From contig JACMZG010001870.1 in NCBI GenBank assembly GCA_018340805.1, forward strand, positions 23,617,135-23,681,134: a stretch of DNA of 64,000 bases, given 5' to 3'. Positions 43,985-57,491 of the stretch are shown here, piece after piece (within the stretch, counting starts at the first letter, position 1; the number at the start of each line of letters is the position of its first letter). The notes under the pieces are model-generated. The model saw only the letters and a list, made by a program, of their open reading frames with translations, was not told where the DNA came from and did no database searches. This DNA is from Microvelia longipes. Lineage: Eukaryota > Arthropoda > Insecta > Hemiptera > Veliidae. The position numbers and the translations under genes are program-made.

Positions 43985-44028
43985 TGTTTAGGAGAAGAGA
44001 CTCACTGATCGAGAATATATATATATAA

Positions 44029-44069
<41 letters not shown>
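43985..44069. repeat. (TA)n tract with GATCAGTGAGTC-type flank (reverse)
   Basis: GAGACTCACTGATCGAGAAT precedes about 50 bases of TA. In reverse it matches the flank of the (TA)n tract at 50798-50934. A short hairpin, ATCGTACAT with ATGTACGAT, follows at about 44069-44097. Confidence 0.7.
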
Positions 44070-44099
44070 TCGTACATATGGACGAATGTATGTACGATA

Positions 44100-46590
44100 T
44101 TTTTATATTTAAGCGCGGTTACGAAAATGAAATCGCGCCTAATATACGATCCAAGCCGTCTACAAAAAAAAGCATGGCATGATACAAATTTCTTAGAAGG
44201 AAGTACGCAGTAATGCATAGCTACGTATATTGATTATACAAAGAAACCAGCCTTCTAAATCATACCCTACATAAATTCATTTAATAGCAGTATCTAAACG
44301 ACTATTATGCATGATACGTCATATATTATACGTCTTAACAAAAAGAGTGACGTAGTTGAATGCTAGTTGTTTCTGTGCAGAGAACTGAAATATCTAGAAT
44401 CGTGCATATAATACTAAAAAGCAATTGGAGACACTTTTTATCAAACCATATTTACAAAAATACTTGCAACTTATGTTGTCATAGACTTTAAGTCAAACAT
44501 AATTCTAACAATTAGAAAAATAAAAACAAGGAAAAATTGTAGGAGATTTTATCATATCATACCAGGTCGAAATGGAGATAATATTAACTTGAGTGCAAAT
44601 TAATCTCAGAACATAAGCGGGAAGAAAAAATCAAAAATATTTCGATTTATTCGAAATAAGAAAGTTTTTCTTATTTCATAAGAAAAAAACTTATAAAATA
44701 ACAACATAATGAACATGGGAAGCTTTTATTACACGGAAAAATATAATAAAATATGCTAGCCAGCTACGATTGCTATAAATAAGCTAAATTTAATGAGTAA
44801 TTAAAAGTTAAAATTAATTTTTGTATTACTGTGTAAGGGCAATATGATTTTTTGAGGGGCTACTTTCAAACCAAGGGGTAGAATTAAGATCTCTAGCCCC
44901 TTTCACCTATAATTGCATATGGCAATAAATTATTTTAGTTCTTAAAATAAGTTTTACTTCCCTCATAAATGCTGATAAATATCCTCAGTATAGGGTAGTA
45001 CATGTAAAACTGTATATATAAATATCAGTTTCTGTAAAATAAGAGATAACACATCTTTGAAACTTTTTGAGGATTGAGCACTAGCATACAGAGTTCTAAT
45101 GTAAAAAATCAGATTTATAAAAGTTGCCCCACCAGACTTATAGTTTGTCAAAATAGGGCAAAAATTAAACTTATACTACTTAAATATTATGACCGGCACG
45201 CTTAAATATTATGAAGGCTGAAAAAAAACATAATGATATTTATGATGAGGGCACTCTTCAGGGTCGTTACTGTAAAAATATCAAGGTTGTGTTGTTACTA
45301 TTTCATATATTTTTTCCATAAAAATTGGACAAAAATTTATATGCAAAATCTTTATGCGTTTTAGGTTAAAAATAAGCATCGCATGCTTCACTCTCTTAAC
45401 AAAAACTAGGAATTTGATAAACTAAACTTGTAAACAAGTTACAAGTATTTCAATGTTTATTCAAAATTCGAAAAATTCTATTTTTCAGGAAGCGAAAAAG
45501 CATTGTCAGAAAAGAGATTAAGATATTGACAAAATTCGATAATTTCCTTTCAGAATAAGCTAAAAACAATAAATATAAAAAATAGCATTCACTTTAAAAA
45601 ATTTTAATACACAAAATTCTGATTCTGCATGGAATGACCCTACGCTTTATTTAGCCTTTCTAAAATTGGAGTTTACAATACATATTTAAACTAAAAAAAT
45701 TAACTGCGTATATTATTTTTAGTTCAATAGTGTGACAATTTCAATTTATTTTTATTTCAGAATTTTATTTAACTATTCGAATAAATGTAAATTGAGGAAA
45801 AAACAAAACGTCCACAACATCATTCATGATGTAGAAAATTTGACTCCATTTATCTTATTTTTATCACTCGATAAGAGAATGACAATATTTGTATTGTTTC
45901 TCACGGTGACGTCACAAAATTAGAATACATGGAATTATTTACTGCAAACATTTACATGTTCAATAACATTGAGGTAGAGAAATGGAGAAAGTTTCCACGT
46001 GATCTGCAGGAAATTAAAAACAATTTTACGAGTAAATCATCTTGAATCTTAGCATATTAAATACGTTAGAGCAACGAGCACAAGTATTCGGAAACGCACT
46101 TACCAGTAATAGCAACACTTAAGGTTGGCATTGTTGAGGAGGGAAGTGATTCTTTTAAAAGATAAAACAGCAAACCGTTTTAATGACATCAAAAAATTGG
46201 GTTTAATAGATATAAAATAAATAATATTATTTATTAATTATAATATAATTTATATTATGGGTTTAACTGAGTTCGTGTCCTTTTCAAGATCGATTTCCTA
46301 ACCATTTAGATTAAGAATTATTATTCGGTTCAAAAGATTTGGTGTCAACAAAAATTCTCAAGAAGTACATACATTTACATATACTTATATGAATGTGTTT
46401 ATATTTACATATACACACTTTTCAATTGACTTAACTAAATAATATATTGGATATTGAAAGAAATTTATGTATAGCTTTTAAAACTAAGCCGTTATAAATA
46501 AGACAAGTATTATTGTTATAGTGACCGACACTGGCTTATATTATTACTGAAAATTTACAATCTTATTGATTTTACCTTATAATGAACTAT
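44100..46590. other. Intergenic sequence, no gene seen
   Basis: AT-rich, no coding signal or recognised repeat. Confidence 0.4.
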
Positions 46591-46599
46591 CAATAAGAG

Positions 46600-48005
46600 T
46601 GTATTGATGAGTGGACAAAATAATACGACTCTGACTAGGAGTCCATCCACTTGATGATGTTAAGGTATAGAATATGCCTTAATTACAGTCTACCTATAGA
46701 CTGACTACCTATACTACGCTCTAAAGGGCCTCATTCATAGTAGTCCAAGAGCCAGACCTGAAAAAATGTGTTTTGAAGTAGTACAAAGGTATATTTTCTG
46801 AAAATATACCTTGAGTTATGAAGGAAAAGCAATGTCTGCTATCCAGAGTGGAGCCTGGTGGAGCTCATTATATAAATGCGCTCGCTCAAAATATTAGAAA
46901 ATATCACAAATTCCAGTTTTCTTGCAATAAGTGGAACCCTCAATGCAATAAGTGGATTGTGTGCAAAACATGAAGAGGGCATTTTTTAAAGCTGACAAAA
47001 TTCTTATAAAACGAAGTTTTCGTTAAATTCAGATAACAACTAAAGTTAAGACATTAGTTAAATAGCCAAAAATGCACAAAAAACCAATAATTGTTCGCTG
47101 ACTTTGCATTAATATACCATTTTTTTATGTTTATGAAAGAGCCTTAACTTTGGTTGAATAGATTCTGATGATTAAACACTCGTTTTATAGAACATTTTAT
47201 CACCTTTAAAAAATGTTTTTCTTTGTTTTGCACACGACCCACAGGAACCATAGACCACTCTAGATAGGCAGACTATGTCTTTTCTTCATAATTTAAGGTA
47301 TATTTTCCTAAACATTTGGTTTGAAGTAGTACAAAATGAGTCACATTTTTAGGTCTGGCTCTAGGACTATCGGTAAAAAACATAGCTCACCTCTGACTGG
47401 GGCCCTCGCGACTTGATGATGTTAAGATAGACTATACTAAGTTCTAATGGGCCTTCTATTAAAGGTAAAATATACAGCCGGGTCTGATAGGAGGCCCCAT
47501 GCACGACTTAATGATGTTAGGATATACTGTATAATGCTTTAATGGACTCCATTATATACGTAAAATACACAGGCAGCTCAGACGGGGGCCTCGCGACTTG
47601 ATGATGTTAATTTAGAGTATACTATGCTTCAGTGGGGCCCCAGTTGTAAGTGTTAAATATGAAGTTGATTGCCAGATTGTAAGTTGTATTTTAAAATACC
47701 TTTTTAATTCATTCGTATCTAGGTACTGCTTTACATCTTAGTTTATAACATTTAGTATAACATACAGCACAACCCTGACTGGGGGCCCCGCGACTGAATG
47801 ATGTGAAGATTGATTACGCGTATCTTTAATTTAATAGGGACCTAATGGTAAAAGAAACACAACCTATAGTCAAAAATATAGGCATGCGGCTTCAATCATT
47901 CGAATAAAAATAATATTATAGCTCAGCGATATTTTCTTACGTCGACTTTTTGGAGCCCCCTGCAATGCAGGCATTTGCGAGCCCATGGATACGTCTCTGA
48001 AGCTG
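46600..48005 (+). repeat. Diverged tandem array of a GATGATGTTAAG unit
   Basis: Units of about 100 bp carry GGGGCC-type words, a CGACTTGATGATGTTAAG word and an ACTATACTAAG-type word (for example near 46625, 47400, 47500, 47590 and 47785). The array is interrupted by a foldback element at 46740-47375 and ends in a GC-rich module, CCCCCTGCAATGCAGGC followed by GAGCCCATGGATACG (about 47950-48000). The same unit and the same end module occur at 53170-53950. Confidence 0.65.
46740..47375. mobile_element. Long foldback element inside the array, ~300 bp arms
   Basis: Ends are TAGTCCAAGAGCCAGACCTG and its complement AGGTCTGGCTCTAGGACTA. Pairing continues inward through an AGGTATATTTTC stretch, a GTGTGCAAAACA stretch and a CATTTTTTAAAG stretch on both sides. 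No ORF. A one-arm relative is at 42470-42720. Confidence 0.75.
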
Positions 48006-48019
48006 GCTTTTGACTGTTA

Positions 48020-48175
48020 ACAGCAGTCAACAGTGCAGTTGTTAAACGAGGAAGAAATAAAAATATAAATTTGCATTTGAGACAGAGGTGGAAGCTGATT
48101 TAAACCTCTGGCCAGGTTCCATATTTGTCTCAAATGTACTAATTTATGTTTTACTTCCTTCCTTGCCTCCTTGGT
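48020..48175. mobile_element. Small foldback element
   Basis: ACGAGGAAGAAATAAAAATA and AAATTTGCATTTGAGACAGA on the left pair with TTGTCTCAAATGTACTAATT and GTTTTACTTCCTTCCTTGCC on the right. Confidence 0.55.
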
Positions 48176-48352
48176 TTTCAACGGATGATGACAGTTAGCA
48201 GTAGAAAGCTGGCTTTGTAGTTATAGCTAACAGAGTGTAAAGAAACAGTCGTTTTTCTGTCAATTTCGGCTGTAAATGATAAGTCTAAGATGTAAGGTTT
48301 TATGCAATAAAAAATGAACTTAATCCGGAATCATTTTCTTTAATATTAATAA

Positions 48353-48935
48353 AAAAATCGGGTACGGGGTACCCAGGAAATTTTTCTCATCACATCGGAT
48401 TCACTACGCCTATCCTCCCTAGTTCGGACTCGCTTCGCTCGTCCTCAGAATATGCAATTAGCCAAATGTATGCAACAACTCGTCTTAGGACTCGCTTGGT
48501 TTGTCGTAAATAGTAATTACATTAGTTTTATTTCCGGCGGTCAACCGTCCAGGTATCGACCACGCTTGATACCGCTTAACTTTTATGATATACTTGCCGT
48601 ATTGAAACAAAACTTATCATGCTTATTTATTACATAAAGATACATATTTTCCAGAGTTGCGTGTTAATGATGACTTAAAAAATATATTCTGGATAGTAAT
48701 AACACCTATAGAGTGATTTCTGTACAAAGTTTCAACTCTCTAGCACAAATACACTGGGCGATACGATAACAACAGACACACACACATATACAGACAGACA
48801 ACTATGTAAAAACTACTTAGGAGGTCTTAAAAACAAATAAAACGGATATTTCCGGTGATATCCCGGTTTCGGTTTTTTTGCAAACACAATAATTTTTCAA
48901 AATTATACCCGCGGTATAAATGAGGAAAAGTATTG
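48353..48935 (-). repeat. 5S-like SINE-type element, copy 5 (longest uninterrupted)
   Basis: In the minus-strand sense: module C (from about 48935), module B (about 48800-48715), a spacer, the 5S-like stretch (48591-48529), GAGCGAAGCGAG-type words, and the end GGTACCCCGTACCCGATTTT. All modules of the family occur here in one direction over about 580 bp. Confidence 0.6.
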
Positions 48936-48999
48936 CAATATTGGAGGCTCGACTGTCATTGATATTCTAAGCACTGATTCGCAATCATGCCATAAAAAT

Positions 49000-50790
49000 T
49001 TGTAAACAAATTATTTCTAATAAAATGATTTAATAATTGGAATGCTGTGAGGATAGCAAGATGAGCCGAGCCCCCTACACAGCTCTAGCGAAAACACATT
49101 CGACCAATCACAACTCTCCATTCCAAGGTCAAAATATCACGCCACTTCATCGCCAATTCAATACAAAACGCCTTTTACCAGTGACGTCACGTCAATTTAA
49201 CTAAAGAGTAACTGCGATCTCGCATTTCAATTGAGAACTTTATACATCGCACTATACAATACGTTAGGATAGGTTCCCCTCATGCCAAACAAAATCCTTC
49301 CTCTTTTACATATAGGAACTATCAAATTAACTAACTAGTTCATTTGAGTTAACTAGTTCATACTGGTTGTCTAAAAACAACCCTAGATTTACTATAAAGG
49401 GAATTCAAACTCAAATTGGAGCAAATTAATTTGAAGGTAGAAAATAAACAATTTGCGTCAATATCCTTTTGCTAATCAACATTTTATAATAAATTATTCG
49501 TATAAAACTTTTTTAAACAATTTATCAGTAAACAATGGTTTACATCAGCAATATTTATTGTTGAGGGTTATCGTAGTTATCTTTTATTTAAAAAATAAGA
49601 TAAGAAAAGTTTTTTATGCTCAGAATAACCTTCCTTCCTCTTAATTTAAACCTAATTATTTATTATTCAATATTTTAAATAATCAAATTGATAAGTCAAA
49701 TTTACCAATTGTTTCTTATTACAATCGATTTTTCAAATAATTTCTTAAATTTATCTGAAAAATTAATAGTCTCCGTAAAATGTTTTGACTTTCCCCAGTG
49801 AGGAACTTGGATTTGTATCAGATTATTGACAATCTTTTTAAATTAAACTAATGTTAATTCTAATTGTAATAAGACCCTTAAGTATATCATACTACAATAT
49901 TATGTCCACGAATTGGGTGGAAATAATACACAACATTTTTCGAAAGAAAGTTATGCTTCATAAAAAGTTTTTGCTTGTTTTCAATATACATATATCGCAT
50001 TAAAAAAAATTGTGCCATGAACATTGTACCAAAAAAGTACATTATTTCATAAAGTAGCCAGAGGGAAGTAAGTATAATTTTGATAATTCAACAAAATGTT
50101 ATTCTTTATGAAAATTTCGCATTTTTACGAGTAATTGAAATTTGTGACAATAAGTGTAAGACTATAAGAATAAGTAAGACAATAAATTATTTCCCCCCTT
50201 GCCCCCTCAATATTGGTATCCTATTTAAGGAGATAAATATTACAAATATTTTTTGTAATGAATTATATCAATAATTTTATTGAATTGTTATCAATAATAT
50301 AGCAATTATATTCAATAACATTTTATTCATATTTCAATACAATGAAGGCTACGGCAAAGGGGAGCAACATATTGTAATTGTATTTTTTATATATTTCTTG
50401 AAAAAATTGTCATAATGTAGCAAACTAATAAGTTTATAAAGAATAACATTGTTTGAAAAATTTATTTTTAATCAGTTTTACTCTTACATGGTTATCAAAA
50501 ATATAGTACTCATTAGGTTCAGGGTACAAAAATTACATTAAAATTAGGAGAATTTTTCACTTAGTTCTTATGAATATCCAAATTACACTTGCTTCTCTCT
50601 CAGGTTCATATCACTGGTTTACATAGGTGCATACTGTCACGATACATGCTATAAGCGAATTTTCAAATGTATTTAACAAAAGATTATTTGTTTCGTTATG
50701 TTATACATGTTAATCTATAACACTGGAATTAATATCGATAAATTTGTATTTTGTTAATCATACATTTTAGTACATGTGTAAAAATGTCAA
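49000..50790. other. Intergenic sequence, no gene seen
   Basis: A CCAAT-like word (49112) and a CRE-like TGACGTCA (49182) occur in a slightly GC-richer patch at 49070-49270 that could be promoter-like. No exon follows on either strand. The rest is AT-rich. Confidence 0.3.
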
Positions 50791-50797
50791 CCCGATC

Positions 50798-51050
<253 letters not shown>

Positions 51051-51589
51051 TAAATTCGCTGAGAAGGCTCGCTTCACTTAGTAAATTGCAAGAAATATAA
51101 ATTAAGTATACTAATTAGAAGCTCGTTTGGCTTACTATATACTAGTGAGCTAAATATGTATGCAAAATATTGAAAAGGGGCTCAATTTGCTTCAAGATGG
51201 CTAGTACACTGTTGATAAAAATGGAATGATATATTACTTAATTTATACCTTTTAGTAATTTTGATAACGTTCAGCATATTGGGCCATTGGGCGCCACATT
51301 TTAAATGATTGGTTATTTTGATAATTTTGTGCGTGTTACATATATGTTATAATGCTCTTCAATGATAGGCAACACGCTTATTGTTTCGCTCAAAATGCTC
51401 TTCAAATTATCTGCAATATTGGCCTCAATTTTACAATTTATCGGTTAATTTGTTTATGTTATTTGCCTAGATTATATGTAGATTTTAAAGTTTTCTCGAA
51501 CATACATTCGTTTAGCCCATTATTATCATATTAAATATTCACTTATATTACATAACTTAATTGCATTTTATTACTTTTCCTCATTTATT

Positions 51590-51825
51590 CCGTAGGTATA
51601 AAGTAATTGTACTTGCAAAAAATCCGAAACCGGGATGAAACTGGAATTATCTGTTTCAGGCGTTTTTAAGGCCTCGTGTATGTGTGTGAGAGAGTGTGTG
51701 GATGTGTCTATACCGAAGCAGGGAGGATGAGCGTAGCGATACCGAAGCAGGGAGGATGAGCGTAGCGAATCCTATGTAATGAGGAAAAGTTCTGAGGTAC
51801 CTCGTACCTGATTTTTTTTATAAAG
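51590..51825 (+). repeat. 5S-linked repeat family, internally deleted copy
   Basis: Module C (CGAAACCGGGATGAAACT and similar) runs directly into the terminal module: the phrase ACCGAAGCAGGGAGGATGAG occurs twice in tandem (about 51713 and 51740), then GAGGTACCTCGTACCTGATT and a T-run. The 5S-like stretch is missing. Confidence 0.55.
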
Positions 51826-51829
51826 CTTG

Positions 51830-53015
51830 GGCACTTTAATATCGTTTTAATAATGTATCCAAAAATTTCTAGAAGTATTACGAAAATATCTACGCAGTAG
51901 CAATATAACAATAGACAGTTCTAGAAACCTCATCTTCCTTGATAAGTCCTTCGCTCGTGAAAGTATGCGAGAGGTTGAACTAAACATCGATATATTTAAT
52001 TACATTTAATGATCGGTTCTATGCAACCAGAAACTAGTCAGTCTTGGACTAGTATTTCAGCTGTAATTATACCATGGAATGAGTCTGCCAACGATGGTAT
52101 TTAGTTATAAGAAGTTTTATTTTTCTATTTTTCGTCTTTTAATCTCATGTTTCCTAACAATAATCGAACATTCATAAAGGACAATTAAATCAATAATTTA
52201 AATGACCAAATAATATAACTCGTATTTAACAATGCGAACATTTTATTAAATTTTTTCTTTTAATTAAATTATTTTAGCTTATAACCTAAGGATAAATAAC
52301 TAATAAAATCTTTTTGTCCCACGCATAAAACAAGAGGCCGGCCCCTCGCGGCAACTTTGTCGTTGTTCTGTATCAGTTCGTGGCATTACTAGTTTATATA
52401 AGCGAATTTTCAAATATATTTCTTAAATATATTTCAAATATATTTATATTTGTTAAATAAATGTAATAGTCACAAAAAAACATGACGTACCGTAAATTAA
52501 TGTTTGAACATTTGAGCAGTACGAATATAAACGATTCAATTCAGGAAAATTAATAAATTATAAGTATAAGCTAAACTTAAAACGACAGTAATTTATAAAT
52601 TAGAAAACAACTAGCCATCTAAAACAAGCAGCGAAATAAAATAAGGGAATTAAGGGCAAATATATCTATACATATTTACGAAATCAAGAGAATATGGGAG
52701 GGGGAGTTATTAGTTGTCGCGAAACCTATGCTTTTTTATAATTTCATTTTATTGATGAATCTGCTAAATAAAATGACACAGGCCTTCCTACCAACTGCGG
52801 CCCTTGAGAGTTCCTTAAGAGGTTTAATCAAACCTTGAAAAAGATTAATTTCAAGAAGGACCAAATTATCTCTAATTAAGATAATACTTATTAAATTAAT
52901 ATTAATCATAAATAATGCTGCTGGGGCCAATTAACAATTTAAAAAAAAGGTTATAAAAACGACAATATATGGAAAATATACTTTATGTAAAAAATATATA
53001 TTATATTATAACAAA
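51830..53015. other. Intergenic sequence, no gene seen
   Basis: AT-rich with no coding or repeat signal recognised. Confidence 0.4.
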
Positions 53016-53017
53016 AA

Positions 53018-53120
53018 ATCGGGTTAGGGGTACCTCAGAACTCTGAACTTATACTCATTACTTCGGATTTGCTATGCTCATTCTTCCTACTTCGGACTTA
53101 CTTCATTCTTCCTTAGAAGT
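53018..53120 (-). repeat. Terminal module of the 5S-linked family
   Basis: Only the end module is present (AATCGGGTTAGGGGTACCTC, then degenerate CTTCGGACTTACTTC words). Confidence 0.5.
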
Positions 53121-53169
53121 TACAAGTCATTAATTTTATACTTGCAAACACAACACAGGGCTCCGCCAT

Positions 53170-53950
53170 TTAATAATGATAAGAAAGATTACACTAAGAT
53201 TAAACGGGGCCCTATTTTAGGTATAGATATTCTATAAAACTCTACCAAAGGGGCCTGTAACTTGATGATCTTAAGAAAGATTACACTAAGATTAAACGGG
53301 GCCCTATTTTAGGTATAGATATTCTATAAAACTCTACCAAAGGGGCCTGTAACTTGATGATCTTAAGAAAGATTACACTAAGATTAAACGGGGCCCTATT
53401 TTTAGGGTTTTAGGTAAAGAGATTGTATAAAACTCAAACAAGAGGCCCCGCGACAGGATGATCTTAAGAAAGATTACACTAAGATTAAACGGGGCCCTAG
53501 TTTTAGGTAAAGAGATTGTATAAAACTCAAACAAGAGGCCCCGCGACAGAATGATCTTAAGAAAGATTACACTAGATTAAACGGGCCCTAGTTTTAGGTA
53601 AAGAGATTGTATAAAACTCAAACAGAGGCCCCGCGACAGAATGATCTTAAGAAAGATTACACTAAGATTAAACGGGGCCCTACTTTTAGGTAAAGAGATT
53701 GTATAAAACTCAAACAAGAGGGCCGCGACAGGATGCTCTTAAGGAAGACTATACTAAGATCTCTCTTAGTATACAATCTCTTTTAGGTGAAGAGATTGTA
53801 TACACATCTTTAAGGGGGCCCCATGACTTAATGATGTTAAGGCAGACTATTCTGATCCCTCATGGGGCATGGACAATTTTTGTACTTTATCTTTTTGGGG
53901 GCCCCCGCATTGCGGGCTCGTGCGGGCCCATAGTTACGCCACTGATTTGT
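53170..53950 (+). repeat. Tandem array, ~7 units of ~92 bp, with GC-rich end module
   Basis: AAGAAAGATTACACTAAGAT recurs at 53181, 53273, 53365, 53466, 53559 (shortened), 53649 and, diverged, 53741. Each unit also has AAACGGGGCCCT and a CCCCGCGACAG or GGGCCTGTAACTTG word. The last units lead into CCCCCGCATTGCGGGC and GGGCCCATAGTTACGCCACT (53896-53943). The units are much more alike than those at 46600-48005, so this array was homogenised more recently. Confidence 0.9.
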
Positions 53951-54089
53951 TTACATTATGTTATATGTATATTGTATATATATCAATCAATAATACTGAT
54001 TATAAATTTAACTTCGTATTTTTGATAATGATACATAGTAGCATATGTAAAAAAAAATAAAGCCCGATCTAAACACTTGGAAGATTAGT

Positions 54090-54415
54090 GATTTTTTAAA
54101 TGTTTGTTTGTGGGGTCATTATTGTGGTTTAATGACGTAAAAAAACTTATGGTGGGTTTTGACGTTAAAAACGTCAAAAAACGTTCCAAATAGCACAACT
54201 AAAGCGTTAGACTAATTTTTGTACAAAAGTTTCAATTCTCTAGCATAAATACACTGGAAGCTACGATGATAACAGACACACACGCACATATACAGATAAC
54301 TTTAAAATGAAAGGAATGAATTTACTATCTGAGTAAGTTGGAAGGAAGGATGCATCTCCCTAATCCGATATGATGAGAAAAAGTTCCGAGGTACCCCGTA
54401 CACGATTATTTGTTT
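54090..54415 (+). repeat. 5S-linked family, module B followed by end module
   Basis: CTCTAGCATAAATACACTGG and GATGATAACAGACACACACG (module B) are followed by GATATGATGAGAAAAAGTTC and GAGGTACCCCGTACACG (end module) in the opposite relative orientation to the copies at 48353 and 56050. Confidence 0.55.
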
Positions 54416-54833
54416 GGTACAATATGTTTGTTTTCTTTTGAATCTCAAATTAGAGCATACCATAAATATACTACCATTAGAGCATATATATTATTAGCAT
54501 AGCATATAATTTATTTTTAATAATTTTTGTGCGCCCCTTTATAGTTTTACCCCATCCCAGAGGACAAAGTATTAGAGATAAAGGGAAATTAAGTTTTGAA
54601 AGCAATAGAGCAATAATAGTTATTTATGCACCAAGAAAGTAAAGAAGAAGAAAAAAAAAGAAATAAATGCTATTATTTCCCTGAGCAGTTAGTTGGTTCT
54701 CAAGGCAAAGCCGAGGGAGGTAATTGCGAGGGGGAAAATAGCATTTTACTCCCAAGGTGCATACAAGAGTGTATCTCCAGACGTTGATTTTATTTTAACA
54801 TGTTTTGTTGTATTTTATTCTTATTTTTTTTGG

Positions 54834-55110
54834 GTCGGACCCCCTTATAAATTTAGGGGGGCTGCCACCAACAAAAAATTTTTTTGTTCCAAACAACTTC
54901 TATTGACTAGAAACGGATTTTGAGCCAATAAAAAAATTTTTTTTGGTCGGCTCCCCCTTAAAAATTTTGGGGGTGCTGTCCCCAAAAAAATAAAGAAATG
55001 TATTGTTCCAAACAACTTCTTTTGATCTGAAACGGATTTTGAACCAGTCATTTTTTTGCGGGTCCCTCTTATAAATTTTAGAGGTGCCACCCCCGGAAAA
55101 ATTACAAAAA
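54834..55110 (+). repeat. Tandem repeat, period ~118 bp, ~2.5 copies
   Basis: TTGTTCCAAACAACTTCT and GAAACGGATTTTGA recur at about 54885 and 55003. Between them are small palindromes of the CCCCCTTATAAATTTAGGGGG type. No coding potential is apparent. Confidence 0.75.
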
Positions 55111-55960
55111 AAAATAATTGGTCACCTGTTAAATTTAAAGAATACCACTCCCCTAAAAAATTTATATAATTGGATCTAATAACCCAATAAAAGGAAACAC
55201 TTTTTACTCCCTAAAAACTAGTTAATATACTTTACATTATACACCGTCTGGAGATGAAGTTTTTTTTGGTCTTAGAATCAAAATATAAAAGAAATATAGG
55301 TGTCGTAGAGCTCAGTAGGGGCGCTGCACCCGAAAGGTAATGTAAAAAATAAACTTCTCTATATATTAAGGAGAGCCCTCAAGTTTAAAAAAATTGTCTT
55401 TGTACGGTTTAAAAATTAAGAAAAGAGAAGTATTTTGAACCACCTGTAGACTCTGTACCTGCGGTTTGTGTTAGTTATTTTCCATAAACAATTCACAACA
55501 AAAAAAGTACGTACTATAAAACGCGGGTGAAGTGTGGCCAACAAGCAGCAATACTCATTCATGACGTAATTCATTTTATTTGTACCTATATAATCATAAT
55601 AGTGATGTATTTTTCTTAGAAAATAGCTTATACCATAATGATTTTTTCATTAATGAGTTGTTTTTCATTTTTTTTAAATTGTTTTTCAGAATATTATGAT
55701 GACTATTAGTTTTTAAAGCTTAAAAATAACGGTTGCGCGAAAATTCAGCGTCATCGTAGGCGAATATCATTAAATCCATCTTAGATAGGGCTTTTTGATT
55801 TTTTCATCTTTATTTAATTTTATAATTAAGTATAGGATGACTGTTGCTTTACCTTCTTAATACTCTATACTTCTTACACTCTTTAGTATAGAGTGAGGTT
55901 TCAATTTTTGGATAAATTTCATTTACACACAGATACATAATAAATAAATGTATAAATAAA
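55111..55960. other. Intergenic sequence, no gene seen
   Basis: AT-rich, nothing recognised. Confidence 0.4.
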
Positions 55961-55965
55961 TAAAT

Positions 55966-55969
55966 AAAT

Positions 55970-56051
<82 letters not shown>
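55966..56051. repeat. (TA)n microsatellite
   Basis: About 80 bases of TA that abut the end of a 5S-like copy. Confidence 0.9.
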
Positions 56052-56585
56052 CAGCGGATTCGCTAAGCTCATCCTCCCGACTTTTCGCTCGTCCATAGAA
56101 ATATACCAATTACCAAATTTATACTGCTGCGTGTCTTTGGACTCGCTACGCACGTCCTCAAATAGTAAATGCATTCGTTTCATTTCCAGCGGTTCTCCCA
56201 CCTAGGCACTGACCACGCTCGATGCTATTTAACTTTTATGATCCAACAGAAATCACAGACATGCTTTAAAAATGTACATGTCATAAGATAAAAATTGAAC
56301 TAATGCGAAAATGAGATGAAACTTGGCGTGTATTTTAGTCTTATACATGGCAACATGCGTGCCATGTTCCATGAGGTCGCATTTTTTTCCGCGTTTTATG
56401 CTTATTCGAATTTTTAGCTAAGTCATTATGGGTTCATGACGTCATAAAAAATATTTTCCGAATAGCACAACTATAGTGGTAGACTAACCACTGAACTGAT
56501 TTTTGTTCAAAGTTTCAACTCTCTAGAATAAATACACTAGGAGCTGCGATGACAACAGACACACACACATACACTTACACATAAT
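56052..56585 (-). repeat. 5S-like SINE-type element, copy 6
   Basis: In the minus-strand sense: module B (about 56585-56490), a spacer with TGACGTCA (about 56438), the 5S-like stretch (56240-56181: GCATCGAGCGTGGTCAGTGC, then CTAGGTGGGAGAACCGCTGG), and GAGCGAAGCGAG-like words. The end module is replaced by (TA)n at 56051. Confidence 0.6.
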
Positions 56586-56631
56586 ATATATAATATAATG
56601 TAATATTATATATATTACATTATATTATATC

Positions 56632-57491
56632 GGAGTAGGTTGTGCTTTTGTAGCATACTCTGATACCAACATCGTGTCCAGTGAAAAGTTTAAGCTATCA
56701 ACATATTTCTCAAATTATCAAGCAGAACAATTTGCAATTGTAAAGGCTTTAGAATGGTTAGCTAAAAGAAATGGCCCAAACAGAAAATATACAATTAGGA
56801 CAAATAGCAGGTCAACTTTAGAAAACCTAAATTGTATTTGGAATCAAATACCCTTATTATTCAAAATTCGAAATTTATTAAGTATGTTTTCTTATAACCA
56901 AATTCTATTTATTTGGGTAAAAGCCCATTCTGGAGTGGAAGGAAATGAAAAAGCAGACTTTTTGGCCAGAGATGCAACTAAAAATGACACCCTAACAGAA
57001 AGCTACAAATTGTACTCGAAATCTCACATACTTCAGACGGCAAAAAAAAACTAAATTTAGAAAAATGGAACAACATTTGGACGAATTCTTCCAATGGATC
57101 TATAACAAAATTATTTTTCCCTACCATTAATCATCGATTAAAATTTGGGCCTTGGGACTATTCTCACAAACTAACTATGTTTATGAAAGGACACGGAAAA
57201 TTTAATTACTACCTTAAAAGATTTAATATAAAAGATACTAGTAGTTGCAAATGCGATCCTGCCAAAGATCAAACTTCATTTCATGTTATCAAGGATTGCT
57301 CCTTGCTAGATAGAGAACGACAACCACTCATCCAACACGTTTTGACATTAGGTCATAGCTGGCCTCTACCCGCTACTAAAATTTGGCAAAAAGATATAAA
57401 AGAACAATTTATACGTTTTATTGAAAGCATAGATTTTGAAACTATCTATAAAACAAAACCCCTAAGAAAAATTATAAAATTTGCAGTTTGA
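56632..57491 (+). pseudogene. Non-LTR retrotransposon, 5'-truncated: RNase H and C-terminal zinc finger
   Basis: Begins directly after an AT-repeat at GVGCAFVAYSDTNIV, the first strand of an RNase H domain. It continues through YQAEQFAIVKALEWL and FIWVKAHSGVEGNEKADFLA (RNase H motifs ending in the H-G-N-AD pattern) and, after a one-base frameshift in an A9 run at 57042-57050, through KLTMFMKGHGKFNYYLKRF and a C-x-C-x11-H-x4-C finger (CKCDPAKDQTSFHVIKDC). It stops at 57489-57491. The layout fits the I/R1-type clades with RNase H. The upstream RT is absent, as expected after incomplete reverse transcription. Confidence 0.85.

Noticed and set aside
49070..49270. Promoter of an unseen gene (CCAAT and TGACGTCA words)
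   Set aside because: No exon could be found on either strand within reach. TGACGTCA also occurs inside the 5S-linked repeats.
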